DNA from: an uncultured Desulfovibrio sp. | GTDB lineage: Bacteria > Desulfobacterota > Desulfovibrionia > Desulfovibrionales > Desulfovibrionaceae | DNA length: 29,606 nt | Direction of reading: 5' to 3' | NCBI GenBank assembly: GCA_900541395.1 | Contig: UQJT01000035.1 | Coordinates: forward strand, 1 to 29,606 | In this document: positions 16,240 to 25,706 of the stretch, piece by piece | Position numbering within the stretch: the stretch's first letter is position 1 | Layout of the letters: the number at the start of each line of letters is the position of its first letter | The notes under the pieces: generated by a model | The model's input: only the letters and a program-made list of their open reading frames with translations | The model's database searches: none | What the model was told of the DNA's origin: nothing | Program-made: the position numbers and the translations under genes

Positions 16240-16839
16240 ATGAAGACGTTGAAAATATATTTCGTGGGCGTGGGCGGTCAGGGCAACGTGCTGGCCTCCA
16301 AGCTGGTAGGCGAGGCGGCCTTGGCCGCGGGCGTGCCCGTGGTGCTCAGCGAAACCCACGGCATGGCCCAGCGCGGCGGCGTGGTGGAATCCACGGCGGT
16401 GCTCGGCGGCGCGGCCAGCCCCACCATCGCCGACGCTTGCGCCGATATCCTGCTGGCCTTTGAACCCCTGGAAGCCGTGCGCGCCCTCAACAAAGTGCGC
16501 AAAGACGGTCTGGTCGTCACGTCCATCGCGCCCATCAAGCCCTTCAACCCCACCGGCGACGACAAGGCTTATCCCCCCGTGGACACCCTGCTCGACTACC
16601 TGCGTTCCCGCTGCGGGCGCGTACTGGCCTTCGACGGCAAAAAAATCGCCCTGGAGCAGGGCAATCCCCTCGGGCTGAATATGGTCATGCTCGGGGCGCT
16701 GTATGCCACGGGCGAAATGCCCATGGCCCCGGCCGTTCAGCGCGACGCCATCGCCAGGGGCACCAAACCCGCCTTTCTGGATAAGAACCTGGCCTGTTTC
16801 GATGCCGGTCTGGCCGCCGCCAAGGCCGCCCGAGTCTAG
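16240..16839 (+). CDS. iorB: Indolepyruvate ferredoxin oxidoreductase, beta subunit
   Basis: 199-residue gamma-type domain of the 2-oxoacid:ferredoxin oxidoreductase family, partner of IorA. The N-terminus FVGVGGQGNVLASKLVGEAA and SETHGMAQRGG (about residues 38-48) are diagnostic. The central LLAFEPLEAVRAL segment is also typical of the family. ATG 16240 is preferred over the TTG one codon earlier, with AAGGAC about eight bases upstream. The TAG stop is joined to a short palindrome GCATTTTC-AAGCC-GAAAATGG of the dispersed family, after which comes a 17-bp convergent terminator. Confidence 0.95.
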   Translation: MKTLKIYFVGVGGQGNVLASKLVGEAALAAGVPVVLSETHGMAQRGGVVESTAVLGGAASPTIADACADILLAFEPLEAVRALNKVRKDGLVVTSIAPIKPFNPTGDDKAYPPVDTLLDYLRSRCGRVLAFDGKKIALEQGNPLGLNMVMLGALYATGEMPMAPAVQRDAIARGTKPAFLDKNLACFDAGLAAAKAARV

Positions 16840-16861
16840 CGCATTTTCAAGCCGAAAATGG
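16840..16861. repeat. Isolated palindrome of the dispersed family
   Basis: CGCATTTTCAAGCCGAAAATGG immediately follows the TA of the iorB stop and shares the AAGCCGAA centre with the palindromes at 6584-6610, 11636-11662, 18966-18992 and 24694-24721. Confidence 0.65.
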
Positions 16862-16863
16862 CC

Positions 16864-16896
16864 CCTGAACGCGGCCGGGAGCAGTCCCGGCCGCGT

Positions 16897-16901
<5 letters not shown>
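16864..16901. terminator. Convergent 17-bp hairpin between iorB and the sigma-54 activator
   Basis: CCTGAACGCGGCCGGGA pairs perfectly with its complement around the loop GCAG. It lies between two genes read toward each other and contains the stop codon of the minus-strand activator (16897-16899). It probably blocks read-through in both directions, though no long T run is present. Confidence 0.65.
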
Positions 16902-18600
<1,699 letters not shown>

Positions 18601-18773
18601 CCGTCTCCCCCCATATCTTTCTCCCGGTTCCGCAGTCGCCGACAACGCGGAGCGGCCGCCTCTCCAGGCTGTCCGAAATAACCCGTTTTCCACGGACGGG
18701 GCAATGTGCGTTTTCAGTGTATATCAAAAATCATGAGGGCGAACAAGGCGCTTTGCGGAAAGCATTTTTCCTT

Positions 18774-18992
18774 AGAGCGTTTTGCCCCTGAAAATATCTG
18801 CGGGCCAGCACACTGTGTTCCGCCCCGCAGGTTCCACGCCTCCATCGGAGTTATACGCCGCCCATGAATTGCGGCTGCTCCGATGTCACGGCGCCTTCAG
18901 TCGTCAGCGCGAAGCGCGTTACGGATAAGAAGAGCAGAGCTGAGGCTCGCTTCGCTCGACTTCGGGAGCATTTTTCAAGCCGAAAATGCTCT
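18774..18992 (+). repeat. Longer intergenic repeat with inverted ends, copy 2
   Basis: Starts AGAGCGTTTTGCCCCTGAAAA and its right end on the minus strand reads AGAGCATTTTCGGCTTGAAAA, so the ends are imperfect inverted repeats. The left 85 bp and the GCTCGACTTCGGGA block match 11748-11984. The right end is the AGCATTTTTCAAGCCGAAAATGCT palindrome of the short family, which ties the two repeat types together. Confidence 0.75.
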
Positions 18993-19247
18993 ATATCCAT
19001 AAGACAGACCGTTTGTTCACTTTTTCCTTTGCCTCGGGCGACAGGGACGGCAGGTCGTTGCCGCCTCATGCATCCGAAAAAAATCCGCCCTGCCGTTCCG
19101 CTCCGCTTTTCCCGCCGTTCCGAAGCGTCGTACCGCCTTCGCCCTGACCGAAGAGCGCCGATAGCGCGCGCAGTCTCTCCGCATCCCGCCTTTTGTGAAA
19201 AAAAATATAAATTAATGATAAATTAATGTATTTTTATACTTAAAAAA

Positions 19248-19260
19248 GCGCAATTTTTGC
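19248..19260. promoter_or_regulatory. Shared porin upstream motif, site 1
   Basis: GCGCAATTTTTGC, the exact reverse complement of 21197-21209. The core CGCAA-N3-TTGC is nearly palindromic. It lies about 195 bp before the porin 1 start; the other site is about 177 bp before porin 2. Confidence 0.5.
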
Positions 19261-19362
19261 TCGTTTATTTTTCAATTTTAATCTTTTAAAACACTAATAT
19301 ACCATAATTATTGACTATATCTGCACATAATTTTAATGTAAAACATAGACAGATTATATACC

Positions 19363-19380
19363 TTGTGATACGCGTTACAA
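19363..19380. promoter_or_regulatory. CRP/FNR-family operator, HcpR-like
   Basis: TTGTGA, six bases (TACGCG), TTACAA. The CRP-family half site TGTGA-N6-TCACA is matched at all but one position, and TTGTGA-N6-TCACAA is the reported HcpR consensus in Desulfovibrio. It sits 75-92 bp upstream of the porin 1 start. Confidence 0.5.
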
Positions 19381-19412
19381 GAACGCGCCACGGGAGGCGG
19401 CGAGAGAGGAAG

Positions 19413-19450
19413 GGGGATTGTCCCCGGTCAACCATCTTTGAGGAGAGAAG
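19413..19450 (+). promoter_or_regulatory. Conserved porin leader with small hairpin and ribosome site, copy 1
   Basis: GGGGA-TTG-TCCCC forms a small hairpin and is followed by a conserved stretch and the GAGGAGAGAAGG ribosome site. The same leader occurs at 21344-21381 with two substitutions and no gap. Identity of an untranslated leader in two loci points to shared post-transcriptional control or recent conversion. Confidence 0.6.
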
Positions 19451-19454
19451 GTTT

Positions 19455-20981
19455 ATGAAAAAGCTGGCAACTCTGTTGCTCGCCGCGGGCCTGGTGTTCT
19501 CGGCGTTCCAGCCCGCGTCCGCCGTGGAATTGAAACCCTACGGCATGTTCGAATTGCTGTTTGAACACGGCGGCAACATGGCGCGCGCCCTGCAAAGCTC
19601 GGCCGACGTCAAACACAACACCGGCGAAGATTTTCACGGCAAGCACTTCGGCGTTATCCAGCGCCTCACCGTGGGCACCCGCTTCGTGATGGACGAAAAT
19701 CTGTCCGCCACCTATGAAGCCATTCTCGGCTACAATACCTGGGGCGGCCCCGCCACCGGCGCCGCCGCGGCCCAACAGAACGGCGGCGTGCTCGGCTCCC
19801 GTTCGGCCAATATCGTGACCAAGTTCGCCTACCTCGACTGGGTGGTGCCCGGCACCGACCTCAAGGTCCGCATGGGCATGCAGCCCTGGTTCTGGCCCTC
19901 CTACGCCACCGGCACCATCAACCCCGGCGACGGCGACGGTTTCGGCACCGGCATCCTGGTCAACGCTCCCATCAACGACAACGTGGGCGTTACCGCCGGC
20001 TGGATGCGCGCCACTTCCGGCTTCCGCCGCGGCAACGTGGTGACCGACAAGCACACCGACGACAACCTCGACATGTTCCTGCTGACCCTGCCCATCAAGG
20101 GCGAGGGCTTCCGCCTGACGCCGTGGGCCACCTTCGCCGCCGTCGGCAAAGACCAGTCCGGCTGGGCCAAGTCCACCTCCTGGAAGCAGTTTACGCCTCT
20201 GGTTGCGGCGGCCAGCGCGGGTCTGGCCGAAAGCGGTCATGCGCAGAACGTCACCGCGCAAAATATCGGCCAGGTGCGCGGCAACTCCACCGCCTGGTGG
20301 GGCGGCCTGGGCGGCGAACTGACCATGTTCGACCCCTTCCGCTTCGCCTTTGACGCCGCCTATTCGGCCATCGACACCGATTACCGGGCCACGGATCGCG
20401 ACGGTTGGCTGCTGGGCCTCTCCGCCGAATACAAAACCGCCTACGGTGTGCCCACCCTGAAGTTCTGGTATACTTCGGGCGACGACAGCAACGTGAAGAA
20501 CGGTTCCGAGCGTCCGCTCATGACCGGGGCCTTTAAAAACGGCTCTTCGGTGTTCTTCGGCAGCCAGAACCTGGCCGGAAACATGGCTTCGGACTGTGGC
20601 GCCACCTATACCGGCACCTGGGGCCTGTCCGCTCAGTGGAACAAGGCTTCGTTCATCGAAGGTCTGTTCCATAACTTCCGCGTGACCTACATCCAGGGCA
20701 CCAACTCCAAGAAGATGGCCGAGTACGTCAAGAGTGAAGGTAAAACGCCTGGCTCCGAGCTTGGCCGCTATCTGACCACCAAGGACAGCGTCATCGACGT
20801 CAGCTTCGACAGCGTATACAGCATCTACAAGAACCTGGCCGCCATGCTGGAACTGTCCTACGCGTTCGAAAACATGGACGGCAAGCTGTGGGGCAAGGCC
20901 ATGGGCATCGACGGCGGCAACGGCAAGGCCCACTTCTCCGACGCCTGGCGTATCAACATGAAGTTCATGTACACCTTCTAA
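19455..20981 (+). CDS. Outer-membrane trimeric porin, Desulfovibrio type (porin 1)
   Basis: 508-residue outer-membrane beta-barrel of the family represented in D. vulgaris by the tandem DVU0797/DVU0799 porins. It begins with a clear signal peptide, MKKLATLLLAAGLVFSAFQ, with predicted cleavage after PASA. Aromatic/Gly-rich alternating strands follow, such as YEAILGYNTWGGP, MGMQPWFWP and WGLSAQWNKASF. It ends in KFMYTF, with the terminal Phe that BAM recognises. It should act as a general diffusion channel; specificity cannot be read from sequence. The start is ATG 19455, with GAGGAGAGAAGG upstream. It is a close paralogue of the next gene; differences concentrate in loops. A strong terminator follows. 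Confidence 0.9.
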   Translation: MKKLATLLLAAGLVFSAFQPASAVELKPYGMFELLFEHGGNMARALQSSADVKHNTGEDFHGKHFGVIQRLTVGTRFVMDENLSATYEAILGYNTWGGPATGAAAAQQNGGVLGSRSANIVTKFAYLDWVVPGTDLKVRMGMQPWFWPSYATGTINPGDGDGFGTGILVNAPINDNVGVTAGWMRATSGFRRGNVVTDKHTDDNLDMFLLTLPIKGEGFRLTPWATFAAVGKDQSGWAKSTSWKQFTPLVAAASAGLAESGHAQNVTAQNIGQVRGNSTAWWGGLGGELTMFDPFRFAFDAAYSAIDTDYRATDRDGWLLGLSAEYKTAYGVPTLKFWYTSGDDSNVKNGSERPLMTGAFKNGSSVFFGSQNLAGNMASDCGATYTGTWGLSAQWNKASFIEGLFHNFRVTYIQGTNSKKMAEYVKSEGKTPGSELGRYLTTKDSVIDVSFDSVYSIYKNLAAMLELSYAFENMDGKLWGKAMGIDGGNGKAHFSDAWRINMKFMYTF

Positions 20982-21016
20982 GACGGAAACGTCGCCCGGC
21001 GACATTCCCGCCACAG

Positions 21017-21070
21017 GGCCGGGGGAGCGTTCCCCCGGCCGCACGCCGCGCGTAAGCGCGGCGTTTTTTT
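21017..21070 (+). terminator. Double terminator after porin 1
   Basis: A 10-bp stem GGCCGGGGGA/TCCCCCGGCC is followed at once by an 8-bp stem CGCCGCGC-GTAA-GCGCGGCG and seven T, a textbook intrinsic terminator. Confidence 0.92.
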
Positions 21071-21196
21071 ATCTTTTCGCTTTCGGCGAGGCCGCTCTTT
21101 TCTCCATTTTTATCCCTGTATGCGGCCCACTCTGCTTTTTTCCGCAAAGCCGGACTGTCCCCTTGCGATAATCATCATTTTTTTCACGAAAATAAC

Positions 21197-21209
21197 GCAA
21201 AAATTGCGC
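21197..21209. promoter_or_regulatory. Shared porin upstream motif, site 2
   Basis: GCAAAAATTGCGC, the exact reverse complement of 19248-19260, with flanking bases extending it to the palindrome CGCAA-AAA-TTGCG. It lies about 52 bp upstream of the -24 element of the porin 2 promoter, a usual place for an activator of a sigma-54 promoter. Confidence 0.5.
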
Positions 21210-21258
21210 ATTTTATTTTCCTTATGAGCTAACCCACTCAAATATCAATGTGATTTTA

Positions 21259-21275
21259 TTGGCATATAATATGCT
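21259..21275 (+). promoter_or_regulatory. Sigma-54 type promoter of porin 2
   Basis: TTGGCATATAATATGCT has GG at 21261-21262 and GC at 21273-21274, exactly ten bases apart. It matches TGGCAC-N5-TTGCW at all but two positions. It also contains TATAAT, but no acceptable -35 box stands 16-18 bases before it, so the -24/-12 reading is preferred. The start would be near 21285. Confidence 0.55.
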
Positions 21276-21343
21276 TCTCAAAGAGGCGTGCGCATCGCGC
21301 ACGTGAGAGGGTTCGTCTTGCCGCAAGGGGCGACGGGACGAAA

Positions 21344-21381
21344 GGGGATTGCCCCCGGTCAACCATCTTTGAGGAGAGAAG
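21344..21381 (+). promoter_or_regulatory. Conserved porin leader, copy 2
   Basis: Matches 19413-19450 base for base except 21352 and one substitution next to the ribosome site. GGGGA-TTG-CCCCC can still form the small hairpin with one mismatch. Confidence 0.6.
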
Positions 21382-21385
21382 ATTT

Positions 21386-22879
21386 ATGAAAAAGCTGGCA
21401 ACTCTGTTGCTCGCCGCGGGCCTGGTGTTCTCGGCGTTCCACCCCGCGTCCGCCGTGGAAGTGAAACCCTACGGCACATTCGAATTGCTGTTTGAGCAGG
21501 GCGCCAACATGCAGAAGACCCTGCAAAGCTCGGCCGACTACGAGCACAACACCGGCAAGGTGTCCCACGACAAGCATTTCCGCCCCATCCAGCGCATGAC
21601 CCTGGGCACGCGCTTCATCATCGACGAAAACCTGTCCGCCACCTACGAGGCCATTCTGGGCTTCAACACCTGGGGCGGTCCGGCCACCGGCACCGCCCCC
21701 AACGCGGGCGGCGTGCTCGGCAGCCGCTCGGCCAACATCGCCACCAAGCTTGCCTTCCTCGACTGGGTGGTGCCCGGCACCGCCGTCAAGGTCCGTATGG
21801 GCATGCAGGCTCTGGATCAGCCCGGCTACGCCGTGGGCTCCAACAGCCCCTTCAAGGATTTCGGCACCGGCGTGATGCTCAACGCCCCCATCAACGACAA
21901 CGTGGGCGTCACCGCGGGCTGGGTGCGCGCCACCTCGGGCTTCCGCCGGGGCAATATAGACACCACCGCACATACCGACGACAACATGGACATGTTCCTG
22001 CTGAAGCTGCCCGTGCAGGGCGAGGGCTTCCGCCTGACGCCGTGGGTCAACGCCGCCATGATCGGCAAGAATCAGAAAGGCTGGGACGAAGGTACCCATA
22101 GTTGGAAACAATTCACCCCCCTGTATGGAGCGGCTACGGCAGGGCTGAAGGCCACCGGCCATCCCGGGATTACCGTCAACAAAGATAACATCGGCGTACT
22201 GCGCGGCAACAGTGTCGGCTGGTGGGGCGGCCTGGGCGGCGAACTGACCATGTTCGACCCCTTCCGCTTCGCCTTTGACGCCAGCTATTCGAACGTCGAC
22301 GCCGATTACAGCGCTCTGGACCGCAGCGGCTGGATGCTGGGCCTGGCCATGTCGTACAAAACCGCCTACGGCGTGCCCACCCTTAAGTTCTGGTACACTT
22401 CGGGCGATGACGGCAACGTGAAAAACGGCTCCGAACGCCCGACCGTGAACGGCAACTTCAATACCAGCGCGTCCGTTCTCTTCGGCGACGGAACTCTGGC
22501 CGGCAACATGGTTCAGGATGCCGGCGCAGCCAAGGCCGGCACCTGGGGCCTGTCCGCCCAGTGGAACAAGGCTTCCTTCATCGAAGGCCTGTTCCATAAC
22601 TTCCGCGTAACCTACGTGCAGGGCACCAGCTCCTCCAAAATGGCCAAGTATGTGGAGAAAACCGAACTCGGCAAGTACCTGACCACTAAGGACAGCGTCG
22701 TGGAGGTCAGCCTGGACAACGTGTACAGCATTTACAGAAATCTGGCCGCCATGCTGGAAGTGGCCTACCTGTTTGAAAACATGGACGGCGACATGTGGGG
22801 CAAGGAACTGGGCATCGACGGCGGAGCCCACTTCTCCAACGCCTGGCGCGTCGACCTGAAGTTCATGTACACCTTCTAA
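21386..22879 (+). CDS. Outer-membrane trimeric porin, Desulfovibrio type (porin 2)
   Basis: 497-residue paralogue of the preceding porin. The first 18 residues of the signal peptide are identical; mature strands such as GGVLGSRSANI, FRLTPW, WWGGLGGELTMFDPFRFAFDA and YGVPTLKFWYTSGDD are shared. Loop regions differ, for example the stretch before RGNSVGWW and the C-terminal third, where a four-residue insertion seen in porin 1 is missing. It ends in KFMYTF. The product goes to the outer membrane through the Sec and BAM routes. The candidate sigma-54 promoter suggests control by an enhancer-binding protein, the obvious local candidate being the one at 16897-18600. It may be expressed in different conditions from porin 1. 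Confidence 0.9.
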   Translation: MKKLATLLLAAGLVFSAFHPASAVEVKPYGTFELLFEQGANMQKTLQSSADYEHNTGKVSHDKHFRPIQRMTLGTRFIIDENLSATYEAILGFNTWGGPATGTAPNAGGVLGSRSANIATKLAFLDWVVPGTAVKVRMGMQALDQPGYAVGSNSPFKDFGTGVMLNAPINDNVGVTAGWVRATSGFRRGNIDTTAHTDDNMDMFLLKLPVQGEGFRLTPWVNAAMIGKNQKGWDEGTHSWKQFTPLYGAATAGLKATGHPGITVNKDNIGVLRGNSVGWWGGLGGELTMFDPFRFAFDASYSNVDADYSALDRSGWMLGLAMSYKTAYGVPTLKFWYTSGDDGNVKNGSERPTVNGNFNTSASVLFGDGTLAGNMVQDAGAAKAGTWGLSAQWNKASFIEGLFHNFRVTYVQGTSSSKMAKYVEKTELGKYLTTKDSVVEVSLDNVYSIYRNLAAMLEVAYLFENMDGDMWGKELGIDGGAHFSNAWRVDLKFMYTF

Positions 22880-22919
22880 ACCGTTGCCGAACGCGGGGCG
22901 TTTGCGCCGCGCGGGATAT

Positions 22920-22950
22920 GGGGGGACGGGCGACCGCCCCCCCTTTCTTT
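22920..22950 (+). terminator. Terminator after porin 2
   Basis: Six G pair with six C around an inner CGG/CCG stem and are followed by TTTCTTT, about 40 bp after the stop. Confidence 0.7.
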
Positions 22951-23131
22951 CCGCAGACCGCGCCGTATCTCGCCACGCGCCGCCCGTCGCGGTCGGAAGG
23001 CCGGACGCTCATTGACAAAAAGCCCCCCGTCCTCAAGACTGGCGAACAAATATCGGGCCGCTTTTCCCCACAGGCGGTCGGATGCCTGTTCCGACCGGAA
23101 AAATTCCGGCCCGCCCCACACGGAGCCAGAC

Positions 23132-24529
23132 ATGGACGCCTCGCTTTCCTTTGCCGCCCTGGTGGCGGAGCAACGCCGTTATTTCAGGACCGGGGCCACG
23201 CTGGACCCGGCCTTTCGGACCCGCAAACTGCTGGCTCTCCACGACGCCGTCCGGAAACACGAGGCGGACCTTCACGACGCCCTGCGCCGGGACCTGGGCA
23301 AAGGCGCGGGCGAAGCCTACCTGACCGAAACCGGCCAGGTGCTCGATGAAGTGCGCTACATGGCGCGCAAGGTCGGCCGCTGGGCGCAACCGCGTCGCGC
23401 CGGGGGCGTGCCGGCTCTGTGGCCCGCCTCCAGCCGCATTCATCCCGAGCCCCTGGGCGTGACCCTGATCTTCTCTCCCTGGAACTATCCGGTCCAACTG
23501 GCCCTGTTGCCGCTGGCGGCGGCCGTGGCCGCCGGAAACTGCGCCGTGCTCAAGCCCTCGTCCTCCGCTCCGGCCACGGCGGAGGCGCTGCGCGTCCTGG
23601 TCGAAGCCGTGTTCGACCCCGCCCACGTGGCCCTGGTCAAAGGCGGCCCCCACGGCGTCGACGGCCATGCCGAAGATACGGCCACGGCCCTGCTGCGGGA
23701 GCGTTTCGACTTTATTTTTTACACGGGCAGCGCCCGCGTGGGCCGCATCATCACGGCGGCGGCCGCGCCGCATCTGACCCCCGTCTGCCTGGAACTGGGG
23801 GGCAAAAGTCCGGCCATCGTCACCGCCGACGCCCCGCTCGATTCGGCGGCCAAGCGCATCGCCTGGGGCAAAAGCCTCAACGCCGGACAAACCTGCATCG
23901 CGCCCGACCATGTTTGGGTCGACAAAACAATCAAGGATCGTTTTCAGGATTTGCTGCGCGGGCACTTCACCCGTATGGCGGGGGTCGATCCGCTGACCAA
24001 CGACAACTACGGTCGCATTGTCTCGGCCAAAGCCTTCGACCGCTTGATCGGGCTGGCCGCCCGGAGCCGGGCCCCGCTGCGGGCCGACCGCGAACGGCTC
24101 AAAATCGCGCCCTGCGTGTTTGAAGCTTCACCGGACGACGCCGTCATGGCCGAGGAAATTTTCGGCCCGCTTTTGCCGGTGCTGCCCTACGAACACCTGG
24201 AAGACGCGCTGAATTTCGTGCGTGATCGCCCCAAGCCTCTGGCGCTGTATCTGTTTACCCGCGACAAGGCCGTACGGGATCAGGTCCTGCGCAGCGTGCC
24301 CTTCGGCGGAGGTTGTATCAATGACGTGGTGCTGCACGCGGCCTCCCGCAAGCTGCCTTTCGGCGGCGTGGGCGAGAGCGGCATGGGGCGGTATCACGGC
24401 CGGGCCGGTTTCGACCTGTTCAGCAACTTCAAAAGCGTGGTCCACCAACGGCTCCGGCCCGACATCCCTCTGCGCTATCCGCCCTATTCCCCCGGACGCC
24501 TGGCCCTGTTGCGCAAAATCCTGCGCTGA
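23132..24529 (+). CDS. NAD(P)-dependent aldehyde dehydrogenase, ALDH3-like
   Basis: 465-residue aldehyde dehydrogenase of the class 3 / fatty aldehyde type, oxidising aldehydes to acids. It lacks the extra N-terminal segment of ALDH1/2. The catalytic set is complete: Asn118 in PWNYP, Glu221 in LELGGKSP and Cys255 in NAGQTCIAPDHV. The C-terminal EEIFGPLLPVLPY and LPFGGVGESGMGRYHG blocks are also present. The start is ATG 23132 after GGAG at 23122-23125; the frame is open further upstream from TTG 23012, but that segment has no ribosome site and reads as non-coding. A 7-bp inverted repeat (GGTCGGA/TCCGACC) lies at 23076-23096. The natural substrate cannot be inferred. Confidence 0.88.
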   Translation: MDASLSFAALVAEQRRYFRTGATLDPAFRTRKLLALHDAVRKHEADLHDALRRDLGKGAGEAYLTETGQVLDEVRYMARKVGRWAQPRRAGGVPALWPASSRIHPEPLGVTLIFSPWNYPVQLALLPLAAAVAAGNCAVLKPSSSAPATAEALRVLVEAVFDPAHVALVKGGPHGVDGHAEDTATALLRERFDFIFYTGSARVGRIITAAAAPHLTPVCLELGGKSPAIVTADAPLDSAAKRIAWGKSLNAGQTCIAPDHVWVDKTIKDRFQDLLRGHFTRMAGVDPLTNDNYGRIVSAKAFDRLIGLAARSRAPLRADRERLKIAPCVFEASPDDAVMAEEIFGPLLPVLPYEHLEDALNFVRDRPKPLALYLFTRDKAVRDQVLRSVPFGGGCINDVVLHAASRKLPFGGVGESGMGRYHGRAGFDLFSNFKSVVHQRLRPDIPLRYPPYSPGRLALLRKILR

Positions 24530-24638
24530 TCGCCTTCTTGTGTTCCGCGTCGGGTCGGGGCATGATGACCGCGACGGCGAAGCAGCCGTATTTTCATCGT
24601 TGTCGACGAGGGCAGGGAACCCCGGCCGATTATGCCGA

Positions 24639-24721
24639 CAGCGCCAAGGAACGGCGCTTACGTCTTTGCGGCGACCGTCTGCTCCGCAGTCGGAAGAGCA
24701 TGCTCAAGCCGAACATGCTCC
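24639..24721 (+). repeat. Dispersed two-hairpin repeat, copy 3
   Basis: Same orientation and near-identical to 6528-6610: first hairpin AGCGCC/GGCGCT, then GCTCCGCAGTCGGA, then the palindrome AGAGCATGCTC-AAGCC-GAACATGCTC. It lies between the aldehyde dehydrogenase and the exported protein gene and ends 38 bp before the start of the latter. Confidence 0.85.
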
Positions 24722-24759
24722 AAACGCTCCAATACAGCGAACTTTACCCAGGAGACCGC

Positions 24760-25455
24760 ATGACCCGCGCGTTTGCCGTCCCGTCGCTTTTGCTCCTGTG
24801 CCTGCTGGCCTGTTTATACGCCGTTCCCGCCCGCGGGGAGGCGCTGGAATACGGCGGCCTGAAACTGGACCTGCGCCCTCCGGCGAATTTTGTGGACGTC
24901 ACCGAGTCGGCCGCCGATCTGGTCCGCGCCACCCAGGCCGAGGCCGTGCCGGACGGCGTGCTGCTCAGGCTGTATCTGCCCGACGACGCCGCTCAGCGTT
25001 ACGCCGAGGGCCGCCCGGACGAACTGACCCGCCAGGTGTCGGTGTATGCCGCGCGCGACGGCGAAAACCTGTCCCTGGACAAAAAGGCCCTGGAACTGAT
25101 GGCCCGTTCCCTGGAAGGAGCGTATACGGGCTATGCCGCCGTGCCGGACGAAACTCTCAAGGACGGGGCGGCGCTCGACGTCTTTTTGCGCGAGGCCATC
25201 GCGGCGGGGACCTCGCTGCTGCTGTCTCCCATCCGCGCCGACCATGCCGAAGGCCGCGTGGTCATGCAGGTATTCGGCGCGGACGCGCCCGTAGCGGCCC
25301 TCATGGCCACCGCCCTGGTGCTGGTGGACGACAAGGTGTTGTTCGTCACCGCCAGTTCCCTGGCGACCGGCAATTCTCCGGCCGACGACGCGGCCTGGGT
25401 CGCCGCGGCGGCCGAAGCCTTTGCCGACGCCCTGGCGTCGGCGGCGAAAAAATAG
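24760..25455 (+). CDS. Exported protein of unknown function
   Basis: 231 residues starting with a signal sequence MTRAFAVPSLLLLCLLACLY. LLAC could be a lipobox, making it a lipoprotein, or signal peptidase I could cut near PARGEA. The mature part is soluble and alternating, with GLKLDLRPPANFVDVTESA near the start, a charged central region (ELTRQVSVYAARDGENLSL) and Ala-rich helices at the end. I do not recognise a family. The start at ATG 24760 is supported by CAGGAG seven bases before; an open extension upstream runs through repeat DNA. A small inverted repeat (GCGGAA/TTTCCGC) follows the stop. Confidence 0.75.
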   Translation: MTRAFAVPSLLLLCLLACLYAVPARGEALEYGGLKLDLRPPANFVDVTESAADLVRATQAEAVPDGVLLRLYLPDDAAQRYAEGRPDELTRQVSVYAARDGENLSLDKKALELMARSLEGAYTGYAAVPDETLKDGAALDVFLREAIAAGTSLLLSPIRADHAEGRVVMQVFGADAPVAALMATALVLVDDKVLFVTASSLATGNSPADDAAWVAAAAEAFADALASAAKK

Positions 25456-25653
25456 CGGAAGCCCCTTTCCGCAAACGCGCCCGCAGTCCGTCCGGCATGC
25501 GGGGTCGCGCCTTCCGGCGACCGTTCCCGGTCCGAAAGCTTTATTTTTTTCCATCCGGCCGCAATGAAGCTTGACAGCGGAGCCGACCCCGCGTAGGCCA
25601 TAAAGGTCTTATCAATTGCGGCATGTCTTTTTTCTGTTGGGACTTTGCATGGG

Positions 25654-25705
25654 CAAGCTCCACTGATTCAAAGCTCAGCCACAAAATTTTCAGTGGAGTT
25701 TTTTT
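25654..25705 (+). promoter_or_regulatory. Leader hairpin overlapping the ribosome site of the RRM gene
   Basis: CTCCACTGA (25658-25666) pairs perfectly with TCAGTGGAG (25690-25698); three further pairs (one G-T) extend it to 12 bp. The 3' arm contains the GTGGAG ribosome site of the RRM gene, and seven T follow at 25699-25705. The fold would hide the ribosome site and also has intrinsic-terminator shape, so it can act as an attenuator at either level. Confidence 0.65.
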
Positions 25706-25706
25706 C

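Larger units (their letters stand above)
18601..19454. other. Divergent regulatory region between activator and porin 1
   Basis: 854 bp without a credible gene. From left to right it holds the activator ribosome site, a 219-bp dispersed repeat (18774-18992), a GC-rich stretch with nothing recognisable (18993-19195) and a very AT-rich block (19195-19370). The right part also contains a GCGCAATTTTTGC motif (19248-19260), a TTGTGA-N6-TTACAA site (19363-19380) and the conserved porin leader from 19413. Confidence 0.7.
20982..21385. other. Intergenic region between the porins
   Basis: 404 bp without a gene. It contains two hairpins ending porin 1 (21017-21040 and 21044-21070), then an AT-rich part with the 13-bp shared motif (21197-21209), a GG-N10-GC promoter (21259-21275) and the conserved leader. 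Each porin therefore has its own transcription unit. Confidence 0.7.

Noticed and set aside
18864..19226. 120-codon open frame before porin 1
   Set aside because: Its first third is dispersed repeat sequence and the rest has no conserved character; it would lie in the porin control region.
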